A stretch of DNA of 64,000 nt from Modestobacter sp. VKM Ac-2977 (GCF_026968045.1 NZ_JAPVBQ010000003.1:89839-153838); one strand, 5' to 3'. Numbered from the stretch's first letter, positions 25,099 through 34,045 are shown. Made by a program: numbers and translations. The notes: generated from the sequence alone by a model not told the origin.

Positions 25099-25428
25099 CC
25101 ACTACGACGATCCGCCGGGCCCTCGTCAGGGCGCTCTCCTCGGACCTTCGCCGCGTTGGAGTTGCAACTGGCGCACTGGTCTTCTGCTGAATGGTGGTTC
25201 GCGTGTCCAGGAGGTCCGCTGCCCGCGACCACGACGCGCTGAGCCCGCAGGGACAGATGGCGGGCACTGCCCCAGCGCCCCCGGCATGCGGACCGACCGA
25301 TCCAGGGGAGCTCGAGCACGACCGGCTCGAAGAGACGGGCTGTCGAGCCGTTCAGCGCCGTTCCGGCAACGCCGGGGCGAGCGCTGCTGCGCCCCCGGAA
25401 CCGGCGCCGCGTGGTGCAGGATGTCGCC
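25099..25428. other. 330-base gap without recognisable gene
   Basis: Open frames exist on both strands, but none has a start, codon bias and homology together. I see no strong hairpin, repeat or promoter beyond the CAGGAT box 6 bases before GTG 25429. Confidence 0.35.
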
Positions 25429-25857
25429 GTGAGCGACGCGGCGGGCTGGATGCGGCTCAGCGGTGACCGGCCGGCCAGGACGTCCTCGGCCACGCTGCTG
25501 CTGATCTTGGTGGCCTGGGTGGTGGTGCCCCCGCTGCTCGCGTTCGGCGGCGCGATCGGTGCCGCGCCGTTCCTCGGCGAGCAGCCGACCACCGCCGAGC
25601 GGGCGCAGGCGACCGGGCTCTTCGTCGTTGCGGCCGTTCTCGCACTGGGCCTGCCGTTGCTCGGCGTCATGCTCACCTGGCGCACGCGCAAGGCCGCAGC
25701 TGCCTGCTTCGGAGCCGCCATGATCGTCGTCGCGATCCTCATCGCGCCCCTGCTGGCGCAGGAGTTCCGGGGCGACGTCGGGGGCGCGCAGGTCGACTCA
25801 GGACCTCCGGTCTGCCAGGAGCACAGCGGCGGCGACAACCGCTGCCCAGGCGGCTGA
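25429..25857 (+). CDS. small integral membrane protein
   Basis: 142 residues from GTG 25429 (VSDAAGWMRLSG), preceded by CAGGAT at leaderless distance. Three hydrophobic helices (LLLILVAWVVVPPLLAFGG, ATGLFVVAAVLALGLPLLGV, CFGAAMIVVAILIAPLL) and a polar tail with a cysteine near the end. No family recognised; the function cannot be inferred. Confidence 0.55.
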   Translation: MSDAAGWMRLSGDRPARTSSATLLLILVAWVVVPPLLAFGGAIGAAPFLGEQPTTAERAQATGLFVVAAVLALGLPLLGVMLTWRTRKAAAACFGAAMIVVAILIAPLLAQEFRGDVGGAQVDSGPPVCQEHSGGDNRCPGG

Positions 25858-25912
25858 TCAGCCAGAGGCGGACGACACGTCGTAGGAGTGCACGTCCGCC
25901 GGCCCGTCCGGG

Positions 25913-26620
25913 GTGATCTCCGGGCCCGGGGGTCCACCAGTGGCTCGCCCCACGCGACGAAGGTGGCGATCCCCGCTCCTCGAGCAGCTCGTCCAGCCCC
26001 CCCAGCTCAGTGAGAGCTGGACGTCGGTCCTCCGTGCAGCTAGACCGTTGCGCATGACCATCCCGCTGCCCGGCCTCGACATGCCCGTGCTGGTGCTCAC
26101 CGGCATGGACCTGTGGGTGAGCGGTACGGGACTCGATCGGGTTGGCGGTGCCTCCAGGCCCGAGTTCTGGACGACGGTCGAGGTCGCGCCGCAGCCGGGT
26201 GACCAGGACGCGCCGTGGCGACTCACCACGCTCGCCCGCCGTGGGTGCCGGCCTGGCGGGAACGGCGGCTGGTCGGCAGACTCCGGCCTGCCGGACATCG
26301 CTGGCTCCGCTGTCGAGGGGGTGCTGCTGAGCAGTGCCCCCGTCGGCGCTCCGCGGGATGAACTGCACCTGCTGATGGAGTCTGCCCACGATGTCGGCCA
26401 GCGGGCCGGCGCCGCGCTCAGTGACCCGGCCGTCTGGGCACCGGGCGTGCTCGACGTCGACGGGCACCGGTTCATGTTGTGGGTGCACCACCGCGACGAG
26501 GGTTTCGCAGCAGTCGCGGATCTGGGGCCGGTCATGGTGAGCGCGCACGGGCGGACGCCGCCGTCCCGGTGGGCCGGCTCGTTGCTCGACCCCGCGGCCG
26601 CTCGGCGCCTGTTGCGCTGA
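25913..26620 (+). CDS. hypothetical protein
   Basis: 235 residues. Third-base GC bias favours the plus strand from about 26045 onward (MTIPLPGLDMPVLVLTGMDL). Two halves are visible: a beta-rich first part and a second part with LMESAHDVGQRAGAALSDPA and GHRFMLWVHHRDEGFAAVAD. Start uncertain between GTG 25913 and ATG 26045. The opposite strand is also open across this region but has poorer bias. No family recognised. Confidence 0.45.
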   Translation: MISGPGGPPVARPTRRRWRSPLLEQLVQPPQLSESWTSVLRAARPLRMTIPLPGLDMPVLVLTGMDLWVSGTGLDRVGGASRPEFWTTVEVAPQPGDQDAPWRLTTLARRGCRPGGNGGWSADSGLPDIAGSAVEGVLLSSAPVGAPRDELHLLMESAHDVGQRAGAALSDPAVWAPGVLDVDGHRFMLWVHHRDEGFAAVADLGPVMVSAHGRTPPSRWAGSLLDPAAARRLLR

Positions 26621-26752
26621 CACGCGAGGCAGCGGCCTGGATGAGCCGGACCCGATGACGAGGCGTCATGAGGTGGCTCACGGCGACCGTGCGGGCGGCA
26701 GGTCATCGAAGACGCGGCCCATCACTGCTTCATCGTCCGAGTGACCGGATGG

Positions 26753-27187
26753 TCAGGACTCGACGACCTCGACGTCCTCCTCGCGCACCTCGCCGTCGAC
26801 GATCCGGAAGCTGCGGAACTCGACCTCGTCGCCGGCCAGGCCGGTCCGGGCGCCGTGCTCGCGGGTGGACACCAGCACGTAGTGCGCCTCGGGCTCGGAG
26901 GCGTAGCTGATGTCGGTGCGCGAGGGGCGGGCCTCGGTGGCGGTGTGTGAGTGGTAGATGACCACGGGCACCTCGTCCCGGTCGTCCATGTCGCGGTACA
27001 GCTTCAGCAGGTCGGCGCTGTCGAACTCGTAGAACGTCGGCGAGCGGGCCGCGTTGAGCATCGGGATGAAGCGCGCGGGCCGGTCGCTGCCCTCGGGGCC
27101 GGCGACGACGCCACAGGCCTCGTCCGGGTGGTCCTCCCGGGCATGGGCCACGATGGCGTCGTAGGTCACGCGGTCCATGCGCAGCAC
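26753..27187 (-). CDS. Mov34/MPN/PAD-1 (JAMM) metalloprotease, Mec-like
   Basis: 144 residues. The zinc site YHSHTATEARPSRTDI gives H-x-H...S-x-x-D, and the upstream Glu lies in HPDEACGVVAG. This JAMM pattern is that of Mec, which releases cysteine from the CysO sulfur carrier in actinobacteria. Mec is normally followed by cysO and cysM; here the downstream side instead holds unrelated accessory DNA. GTG 27187 or ATG 27178 may be the start. Confidence 0.85.
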   Translation of the reverse strand: MLRMDRVTYDAIVAHAREDHPDEACGVVAGPEGSDRPARFIPMLNAARSPTFYEFDSADLLKLYRDMDDRDEVPVVIYHSHTATEARPSRTDISYASEPEAHYVLVSTREHGARTGLAGDEVEFRSFRIVDGEVREEDVEVVES

Positions 27188-27359
27188 GCGAGGGAGCGTA
27201 AACGCTGCCGAAGAGCGTCACCTCCGTCATCACCACAGGCGATCGAGGCTGCGCCGTCGGACATTCGCCTTCCGACTGCCCGCCGTGCAGTTGGACGAGG
27301 CTGGTCCGTCCGTCTTGCCCCTTACGCTGCGGGCACGCAGTCATGCAACGAGCAACAGG

Positions 27360-28040
27360 ATGCCGACCGTGAACTCACGCTTCGACTGGTTCCCCACCTG
27401 GCTGAAGCAGCACCTGTTGCTGACATTGACCGTGCTCTCCGCACCGGACCCCAGCCGGCTGCTCGCCACCTTCGGGTCGAGGGACTGTGACCGCGGCGTC
27501 CTGTCGTTGCGCGAGGCATACGACATCGACGAGACCACGGTCCGTCTCGGCGCGGCGGACGGCTGGACCTATGCGGTGGAGCACCGGTCGACGACAGCGG
27601 CCGACTCTGGCTTCCTGGAACGCCTGACCTCGGACGGCTCCTTGGCGGTCACCCTGTGCTTCACCCCGACGATCAGCGGGGTGCACGTCGCGCGTGGCGG
27701 CGAGTACCTGGCCGGCTTCGAACCCGATGCGCCCGACTTCATGCGCTGGGGCTCGGCTCCCCGTGCTCTCGACCCGCAGATCCAGGAGGCCGGGTTCGGG
27801 CACGAGGACCTTCTGCCACGAGGCGCAGCCTGCGCCTCGTTCCTCCAACTGCTGACCGACGTGGCACTGACCCCGGCCATGCTGGAGGACCCGCTGCCCT
27901 GCGCCACCCTGCCGGTCCTCCCCGGAACCCGGCGCACCGCCGAACCGAACCCTGCTGATCCGGCTCGGATCCCGCTCATGCCGGGTGCCCTCTTGCCCGA
28001 GGGATCCCAGGGCACGGGAGGCGGCACCGCGCGACTGTGA
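27360..28040 (+). CDS. DUF6461-like protein
   Basis: 226 residues from ATG 27360 (MPTVNSRFDWFPTWLKQHL). The segments LTVLSAPDPSRLLATFGSRD, TYAVEHRSTTA and ARGGEYLAGFEPDAPDFMRW resemble DUF6461, a family of small actinobacterial proteins of unknown role. A proline-rich tail ends the protein. Its neighbours are an IS remnant and other orphans, consistent with accessory DNA. Confidence 0.6.
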   Translation: MPTVNSRFDWFPTWLKQHLLLTLTVLSAPDPSRLLATFGSRDCDRGVLSLREAYDIDETTVRLGAADGWTYAVEHRSTTAADSGFLERLTSDGSLAVTLCFTPTISGVHVARGGEYLAGFEPDAPDFMRWGSAPRALDPQIQEAGFGHEDLLPRGAACASFLQLLTDVALTPAMLEDPLPCATLPVLPGTRRTAEPNPADPARIPLMPGALLPEGSQGTGGGTARL

Positions 28041-28273
28041 GGGCCTGACCAAGGATGGCCCGGTGCGAGCGCCTGTCCAGCCATCGAGCGGTGACGCCCT
28101 TGCGCCTCCTTGCGTCAGCACGTGCGGCACCGTCACTGGCGGACACGCCGCAAGCCGACAGCAGGCCTGTTGTCGGCATCAGGCCTGACGACGCGATCAC
28201 GGCTGGTCAACCGAGCGGATCAACAGAACCTGGGCAGTCCCCGGTGCGGTCGACCAGAGCGCAAGTGGGCGGC
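28041..28273. other. gap without recognised feature
   Basis: 233 bases between the convergent DUF6461-like and lipoprotein genes. No stable hairpin with an obvious terminator shape and no gene with supporting bias were seen. Confidence 0.3.
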
Positions 28274-28750
28274 TCAGTCTTCGATGCTCACGACTTCGCC
28301 AGCGGCGCCAAGCCACCGAGTCCTGTCGAAGTACGCCTGATCGCAGGCGGTGTCTCGCGTCGTCAGGCCTGGACTCATGCCGGTGGTCACCGTGAACTCG
28401 ACGCACACCCGAGCCGTGAAATCCAGATATGTACCACCGGAGCCACTCTGGTCATGGCCGTCGAATGCCACCTTGACCTTCACGGTCTCGTCGGAGACGA
28501 CATCCTGGCTGAAGGTCAATACGTTGCCGTAGTCGTCGGGCACTTCCTGACGTACCGCGTCCAGCAATCCGTCCCCTCGGGGCAGATCGGGCGCCTCGAC
28601 CAGGTCTTCCAGTTGAGCCTTGGCGTCGTTGGCGCCCGCCAGTACCTGCTCGACAGCTCGGTCGCGCGCGCCGTCGTGGTCCGTGGTGCACCCGGCTGCG
28701 GCCAGGGCAAGGCACACAACGATCGATACCGCCGCAGGCGTAGGACGCAC
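28274..28750 (-). CDS. putative lipoprotein
   Basis: 158 residues from GTG 28750. The signal sequence VRPTPAAVSIVVCLALAAAG ends at a cysteine (AAAGC-TTDHD), a loose lipobox. The mature part contains DRAVEQVLAGANDAKAQLED and a beta-rich C-terminal half with two cysteines (VCVEF and TACDQAY) that could pair. No family recognised. A longer start at GTG 28792 would put 14 extra polar residues before the signal. Confidence 0.6.
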   Translation of the reverse strand: MRPTPAAVSIVVCLALAAAGCTTDHDGARDRAVEQVLAGANDAKAQLEDLVEAPDLPRGDGLLDAVRQEVPDDYGNVLTFSQDVVSDETVKVKVAFDGHDQSGSGGTYLDFTARVCVEFTVTTGMSPGLTTRDTACDQAYFDRTRWLGAAGEVVSIED

Positions 28751-28851
28751 GTCATCGGCCCATCTGATCGGAGTGTGCCTCGCCAGGTTCACAAGCCGGA
28801 CTCCCAGAGCGTGCGATGGAAGGAGGCCGTGCAGCGCGCCTGCCCGGAGAT

Positions 28852-28955
28852 TCCTGCCGGTGATCCCGGTACGGCCCCGGCCGCCAGGTCACCTGCGGCA
28901 TCAACGGCTCGATCACCGCCCACTGCTCATCGGTCAGCTCCGTGCGAGTGCCCAC
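28852..28955 (-). pseudogene. IS5-family transposase remnant (N-terminus only)
   Basis: The frame reads VGTRTELTDEQWAVIEPLMP, QVTWRPGPYRDHRQ, matching the start of IS5-type transposases (LTDxQWxxIEPLLP...RPxRDHR). Homology ends right after DHR, where unrelated sequence follows. No DDE catalytic residues remain and no terminal inverted repeats were identified. It is a scar of an earlier insertion. Confidence 0.7.
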
Positions 28956-29142
28956 CCGTTCAAGATCCCCCCACGGACACCATCGATGGGGAGACACGCC
29001 CTGACCCACTCCATGCACTCAATCGATCAAGGTGGCAGCTGCAGGACACATCGTTCACGGATGCGTCAGGCGCGCCTTGCCACCGTCGACTGGTCCTGAC
29101 AGCGTGGCCTCATGACCATCAACTGGGGCATGCCTCTCCGCC

Positions 29143-30543
29143 GTGGCTGAGCCACGCCGCCGCAACCTGCGCCCGGGTCTCCTGGTGCCGGTCGGTGAGC
29201 GGATCTGGGTCATCGATGAGGTGCAGCCGGTCGCCGTTGTCCTGGACGCTGGAACTGGCGCTCTGCAGACGGTGGTCGCCTGGCCGCAGGTGCCGCCGCC
29301 GGTGGCGGAGAACTGGCGGGGCTCCTGGCAGGTGCGTCCCGCGGCGGACGGGCTGTGGGTCCAGCAACCGGGCGGTCCGCTCGCGCTGGTCACCGAGGAC
29401 GGATTCCGCAGCGGCCACCTCACCACCGGCCTGACGTTGGGTGGGGTCTCCGCCCACGGGGCATGGTGCCTGCCCGACCCGCCCGTGCAGGACATCGCCG
29501 CACGCGAGGACACCCCGCCCCCCGGAGGGGGCGGTGTCCACCAGTTGCTCGTCGCCCACCCAGAGCGCACCACGAGATCGGTGTACGTCGACTCACCGGT
29601 GCACGGTGCCCGCTCCATCGACGGAGACCTCTACCTGCAGGTGGAGTCCGGTCGCTGGAGTCGCCGCAACCTGGGCACCGAGGACAGTTGGGTCCTTGAA
29701 CCGGAGACGACCTGGCTGCACCTGCCGGCACAGGATCCCATCCCGCCTCGGCTGAGCCTCACCACTCACACCTCCGCCGCACCGCGCGGCGAGCAGGTCT
29801 TGGACCTCGAGGGCGGCCGACAGCACACCTCCGGCTGGCTGAGACTGCCCGGGTCGTCGGAACGACGGCAGACGCCCTCATGGTCGACCGCAACACCTCG
29901 TGGGATCACCTGGTACGCCGGTCGGGATCGGGAACACCCCGGTCGCGATGTGGCAGCCGTCGCTTGGGACCCCGCCTCCGGCACTGAACTGTCCCGGACG
30001 CGGCTGGGCCCGGGCATGGTCCGGGCGATGACGGCGACCCAGGACTGGCTGTGGATCGCGATCGAAGGGCCGCGCAACTTCGCCACCTACAGCGACCCGT
30101 CACCGACCCGCCTGGTCCGGCTGCGAGCCGACGGCGGCCGCTTCGAGACCGTGCTGCCCCCAGACACCGTGAACATCACCGACAACTGCTGGCCACTGCC
30201 ACCCGAACCGATCGACGCGGCCGACTACACGGCCCATTGGCGTGAGCGCCTCACTGACCTCGAGCACTACTGGACCCACTCCGATGGTCGACGCGGACCG
30301 CTGACCGGCGGGATCAGCAACAGCAGTGTCGCTGTGGTCGGCAGCTGGCCCAACACCGAACTGCACGTCACCTTCGCCCATGCGCTCCGGCCCGGTCACC
30401 GGATACGCCGGATCGTGCCTCTGTTCGACGAACTTGGCCGCCACGCCGCCCCTGAGTACGCCGCCATCCACCTGATGGAGACGCTGGACACCGAAGACCT
30501 CCCCAATACCGCACCGATGGACGCCGACTACCTGGACGTGTAG
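29143..30543 (+). CDS. large orphan protein, possible beta-propeller
   Basis: 466 residues from GTG 29143 (MAEPRRRNLRPGLL when read as Met). Repeating short beta strands with Trp and Gly (GERIWVIDEVQPVAVVLDAG, ADGLWVQQPGGPLALVTEDG, GITWYAGR, DWLWIAIEG) look like propeller blades. No signal peptide or membrane helix. The C-terminal part LHVTFAHALRPGHRIRRIVP is distinct. No family recognised and no partner gene in a clear operon. Confidence 0.6.
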   Translation: MAEPRRRNLRPGLLVPVGERIWVIDEVQPVAVVLDAGTGALQTVVAWPQVPPPVAENWRGSWQVRPAADGLWVQQPGGPLALVTEDGFRSGHLTTGLTLGGVSAHGAWCLPDPPVQDIAAREDTPPPGGGGVHQLLVAHPERTTRSVYVDSPVHGARSIDGDLYLQVESGRWSRRNLGTEDSWVLEPETTWLHLPAQDPIPPRLSLTTHTSAAPRGEQVLDLEGGRQHTSGWLRLPGSSERRQTPSWSTATPRGITWYAGRDREHPGRDVAAVAWDPASGTELSRTRLGPGMVRAMTATQDWLWIAIEGPRNFATYSDPSPTRLVRLRADGGRFETVLPPDTVNITDNCWPLPPEPIDAADYTAHWRERLTDLEHYWTHSDGRRGPLTGGISNSSVAVVGSWPNTELHVTFAHALRPGHRIRRIVPLFDELGRHAAPEYAAIHLMETLDTEDLPNTAPMDADYLDV

Positions 30544-30789
30544 GTACGGAGGATCCGGTGCTCTATCAGGGCGTCCTCGGCGCGCAAGCGACGATCGGCG
30601 TCAAATGACGATCATCGGCGTTGCGGGTGACGAGCTGGCTCAGGGTGGACAGTCCGAACGATCACAAGGAACTCCGATCGCGTCCGACAACGACGCCCTC
30701 ACGTACGACGAGCCACGGATACGAATGAGTCGTGGTCTGGGTCGACATCACGCCGAGAGCCTCGGTGACGGGTCGCGTCCCGGACCAGG

Positions 30790-31092
30790 TCAGGACGCGG
30801 TCGGCTCCACGAGCAGATCGCTGACCAGTTCGAGCGTCAGCTCGGGGAAGCGTTCGACCACCGACTCCGACATCAACCGCTCCCCGTCGTGTTCGTCGAA
30901 CACGCAGCGCTCCCGGGTGGCCGCGTCGGGCCAGCAGGCATAGGCGACCCACGTGCCATCGGCTGCGCGGTGCAGACGGGACCCGTAGCTGCCGCAACCG
31001 GCGTGGATCGCACGAGTCACTCGTTCCCAGCCGTCACGGAACTGCTCCTCGCCGCCTGGCCGTAGCCGCCACCGGTAGACCACCGCGAACAT
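30790..31092 (-). CDS. ABM-like dimeric alpha/beta-barrel protein
   Basis: 100 residues. MFAVVYRWRLRPGGEEQFRD opens like antibiotic-biosynthesis-monooxygenase domains. GSYGSRLHRAADGTWVAYAC and WPDAATRERC complete the ferredoxin-like pattern. Such proteins range from cofactor-free monooxygenases to heme-degrading enzymes; no heme ligand can be assigned. The start ATG lies at about 31092. The preceding gap (30544-30789) shows only small direct repeats of GACGATC. Confidence 0.65.
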   Translation of the reverse strand: MFAVVYRWRLRPGGEEQFRDGWERVTRAIHAGCGSYGSRLHRAADGTWVAYACWPDAATRERCVFDEHDGERLMSESVVERFPELTLELVSDLLVEPTAS

Positions 31093-31182
31093 GTGTCCTC
31101 CTCGTCCGGCGACGCGCAGCGCGTCGTCCAGGGCGACCCTCACATCTCAAGGGCACTTGAGATCAACCCGTCAGCCGCCAGG

Positions 31183-31395
31183 CTGCCGCCGTGCTGGCTG
31201 ACCATCGGGGAGCTGTCCTCCCGGGCCGGGCTGCCGCCGGCGACCCTGCGCTACTACGAGGGGATCGGCCTCATCAGCAGCACCCGGTCAGCGGGTCGCC
31301 ACCGTCGCTCTGCGCGCTGGACATTGCGCCGGCTCGCCGTCGTGGCCGCCGGGCAACGCGTGGGACTGTCCCGGGCCCTCGTACGTCAGCTGCTC
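31183..31395 (+). pseudogene. truncated MerR family regulator
   Basis: The frame contains LTIGELSSRAGLPPATLRYY, EGIGLISSTRSAGRHRRSAR and AAGQRVGLSRALVRQLLPG, that is, the DNA-binding domain and start of the dimerisation helix of a MerR regulator. MerR character stops at about 31395, where the frame enters the antisense of an ECF sigma gene. The effector domain is lost. Confidence 0.65.
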
Positions 31396-31399
31396 CCAG

Positions 31400-31710
31400 G
31401 CGAACAGCAGCAGGACGTCGCGGTCAGCGGCCTTGAGACCGGCCAGCGCGGCTGCGATCGGGCCGCGCAGCGCCTGGGCGGTCAGTCGGTCGGAGAGGTC
31501 GTCGTCGGCCGGCAGTGCAGGCGCGAGCGGAGCGGTGCGGCTCAGTGCCCGCAACCGACGTTGTTCGGTGCGCTGCTGGCCGTGGACCAGCTGGGTGGCG
31601 ATGCCCAGCAGCCAGGGGCGGACCTCGACGTGCACGGCGCGGTAGGCAGAGCGGCGGCGGAACGCGATGAGGAACGTCTCACTCAGCAGATCGTCGGCCA
31701 GGTCGCCCAC
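31400..31710 (-). pseudogene. ECF sigma factor fragment
   Basis: The minus strand reads VGDLADDLLSETFLIAFRRR (region 2 core), RPWLLGIATQLV, and AALAGLKAADRDVLLLFAWE then QLTYEG (start of region 4). The first helix is cut by a stop 9 codons upstream of VGDL, and the recognition helix after LTYE is missing because the sequence becomes the MerR gene. Both ends are therefore truncated. Confidence 0.7.
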
Positions 31711-31879
31711 CCGTCGGCTACTGAGCAGTGGTCACTCCCGCTGCTGCCGCGCCACAGCCGTCACGCACCAGACGTTCAACGCCGGCTCGGTCAGACACCG
31801 GAACGGGTGCGTACGGTCTGGTCCGACCAGGCCGTCGATGGGATGGGCGGAGGGGGCTGCTCCGCTGCCACCCAGAGCC

Positions 31880-32300
31880 ATGTCCCGGTACCGGTTGATC
31901 GGCGCGCCCATCGTCGAGTCGACGTTGTTGGGCACACTCGCCGGAGCGACGGCCCAGCTCCTCCTGCCCGGCGTCCGCCGGGAGCCTGGTCAACGGCGTC
32001 GTGCCTGGCTTCGCGCTGGGCCTCGTGGCGGGAGCGTTGCTCGCTGGAGTGACCCATCACGTCGACGGCCAGCGCTCGGATCTCACCGGGCACGCTGCGC
32101 CGTCGTTCCCCCTGGTGGCCGGTGCCTGTGTGCTCTCCTTCTTCGTCATGGCGGCGGCCACCTCCAACCCGCAGATCCCATGGCCGGGGCGCATCGTCTT
32201 CTGCGCTGGAGTGGCCACAGCGTCTGGCTGCGTCACGTACCGAGCTCTCCGGTCTCAGGAGCACCAGGCGAGCAGCGTGCGAAATCGGCGGCGCCGATGA
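31880..32300 (+). pseudogene. frameshifted small membrane protein
   Basis: Frame 1 from ATG 31880 reads MSRYRLIGAPIVESTLLGTL, AGATAQLLLPGV. Frame 2 continues SLVNGVVPGFALGLVAGALL and two more hydrophobic helices to the stop at 32300. Removing one G at about 31980-31982 joins them into a protein of about 139 residues. Either a decayed gene or a base-calling error. Family unknown. Confidence 0.5.
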
Positions 32301-32319
32301 CCTCGCCGGCTCAGCGGCG

Positions 32320-33378
32320 TCAGGAGAAGAGGGCGCTGTAGCCGTTCAGCGCCGGCTGCCCGCCGAGGTGGGCGTAGAGCACGGTGGACGACCGGTCGAT
32401 CTCGCCCCGGCCGACGAGGTCGATGGTCGCGGCCATCGACTTCCCCTCGTACACCGGGTCGGTCACCATGCCCTCGGTGCGCGCGGCCAGCTCCATCGCC
32501 CGGATCGTCGTCTCGTCCGGGATGCCGTAGATGCCGGCGTGGTATCGCTCGTCGAGCTCCACGTCGTCGAGGGTCAGCTCGCGCTGCAGCCCGATCGCCG
32601 ACGCGGTCCGCTGGGCGATCCGCAGCACCTGCTCCCGGGTCTCCGCGGGCTTGGCCGAGGCGTCCACGCCGAGCACCCGGCGCGGCCGGGCACCGGCCTC
32701 TTCCAGCTGGGCGAAGCCGGCGACCATGCCGGCCTGGGTCGACCCGGTCACCGAGCAGACGACGACGGTGTCGAAGAAGACGCCGAGCTCCGCCTCCTGC
32801 GCCGCCACCTCGTGCGCCCAGTTTGCGAAGCCCAGCCCACCGAGCGGGTGGTCCGACGCACCGGCCGGGATCGGGTACGGCTTCCCGCCGGCGTCGGTGA
32901 TCTCCCGGAGCGCCGTCTCCCAGCTCTCCTTGAACCCGATGCCGAAGCCGGCCTTGACCAGCCGCACGTCGGCCCCGGCGAGCCGGGAGATGAGGATGTT
33001 GCCGACCTTGTCGTAGACGGCGTCCGGCCAGTCGACCCAGCTCTCCTGCACCAGCACGCACTTCAGCCCGAGATGCGCGGCGACCGCGGCGACCTGCCGG
33101 GTGTGGTTGCTCTGCACGCCGCCGATCGAGACGAGGGTGTCGCAGCCCTGCGCCAGCGCGTCGGCGACCAGGTACTCCAGCTTGCGGGTCTTGTTGCCGC
33201 CGAAGGCGATGCCGGAGTTCACGTCCTCCCGCTTCGCCCACACCGCCGCGCCGCCCAGGTGCGCGGTCAGCCGGTCGAGCCGGTGCACCGGCGAGGGGCC
33301 GAACAGCAGGGAGTGGCGGGGGAAGTCGGCCAGGGTCGTCGCCCTCGGGGCGGCGGGCGGGGCCATGTCAGTCGTCAT
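32320..33378 (-). CDS. acdS: 1-aminocyclopropane-1-carboxylate deaminase
   Basis: 352 residues of fold-type II PLP enzyme. The PLP lysine lies in [11 protein letters not shown] (Lys63). [28 protein letters not shown] and [13 protein letters not shown] are AcdS signatures, including the active-site Tyr of GGQPALNGY. It degrades the plant ethylene precursor ACC to 2-oxobutyrate and ammonia, suggesting contact with plants; D-cysteine desulfhydrase is the closest alternative. ATG 33378; ATG 33366 would fit the usual length better. Overlaps the regulator gene by 11 bases. Confidence 0.85.
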   Translation of the reverse strand: MTTDMAPPAAPRATTLADFPRHSLLFGPSPVHRLDRLTAHLGGAAVWAKREDVNSGIAFGGNKTRKLEYLVADALAQGCDTLVSIGGVQSNHTRQVAAVAAHLGLKCVLVQESWVDWPDAVYDKVGNILISRLAGADVRLVKAGFGIGFKESWETALREITDAGGKPYPIPAGASDHPLGGLGFANWAHEVAAQEAELGVFFDTVVVCSVTGSTQAGMVAGFAQLEEAGARPRRVLGVDASAKPAETREQVLRIAQRTASAIGLQRELTLDDVELDERYHAGIYGIPDETTIRAMELAARTEGMVTDPVYEGKSMAATIDLVGRGEIDRSSTVLYAHLGGQPALNGYSALFS

Positions 33379-34033
33379 CGGGGGTCTCCTCCAGTTCGGA
33401 CAGCAGCGCCGTCCAGATCTCGGTGGTGGTGGCAGCGGCTTCGTCGACGTCCCCGGTTGCGCACGCGGCAATCAGCCGGTCGTGCAGGCTGACGGACTCT
33501 CGGCCGTGCGCGGCTGCGAACCGCTGCCGCTCCAGCCGGCGGATCGCCGGGGTGAAGCGGTCGATCGTGGCCCGGACGGCGCCGTTGCCGCAGCGGTCGA
33601 GCAGGACGTCGTGCAGCTCGTCGTCGGCGGCCAGCGCCCCGCCGGCGTCCCCGCGGTCGACGGCAGCAGCGAACCGCTGGTTGGCCGCCCGCATCGCCGC
33701 CACGTCGTCGGCGGTCACCAGCGGCACCGCCTCGCGGACGGCCAGCTCGTGCATCGCCCGGACGACGACGGCGGCGCCCCGCACCTGGTCGAGCACCAGC
33801 GGCGTCACCCGAGTGTGGCTCTGCGGCTTGGCCTCCACCAGCCCCTCGTCGGTCAGCCGGGCCAGGGCGGCGCGCACCGGGGCCACCGAGAGACCGAGCC
33901 GGCTGGCGAGCGCGGCGTCCTTCACCACCGTCCCGGGCGGGAGGTCACCGGCCACGATCGCGTCGCGGATCCGGGTCAGCGCCTCGTCGCGCAGCAGCAC
34001 GCGCGGCACAGGGTCGAGAGGCATGACTGACAT
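33368..34033 (-). CDS. GntR/FCD family regulator of acdS
   Basis: 221 residues. The N-terminal wHTH contains [20 protein letters not shown] and [20 protein letters not shown]. The C-terminal FCD domain has metal-binding spacing around [10 protein letters not shown] and [10 protein letters not shown]. Overlap of its end with acdS and a palindrome directly upstream of its start indicate an autoregulated gntR-acdS operon. Start ATG 34033 or 34024. Confidence 0.88.
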   Translation of the reverse strand: MSVMPLDPVPRVLLRDEALTRIRDAIVAGDLPPGTVVKDAALASRLGLSVAPVRAALARLTDEGLVEAKPQSHTRVTPLVLDQVRGAAVVVRAMHELAVREAVPLVTADDVAAMRAANQRFAAAVDRGDAGGALAADDELHDVLLDRCGNGAVRATIDRFTPAIRRLERQRFAAAHGRESVSLHDRLIAACATGDVDEAAATTTEIWTALLSELEETPDDD

Positions 34034-34045
34034 CTGACATGTCAG
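34034..34045. promoter_or_regulatory. GntR operator at acdS operon start
   Basis: CTGACATGTCAG is a perfect 12-base palindrome ending one base before the ATG at 34033. A second half, CTGACA, overlaps the start region. FCD-type GntR proteins usually bind such TGnnnnnCA-like palindromes. Confidence 0.6.

Noticed and set aside
25739..26706. Minus-strand ORFs opposite the 25913-26620 gene
   Set aside because: Third-position GC bias and internal protein character favour the plus strand; no motif was recognised on the minus strand.
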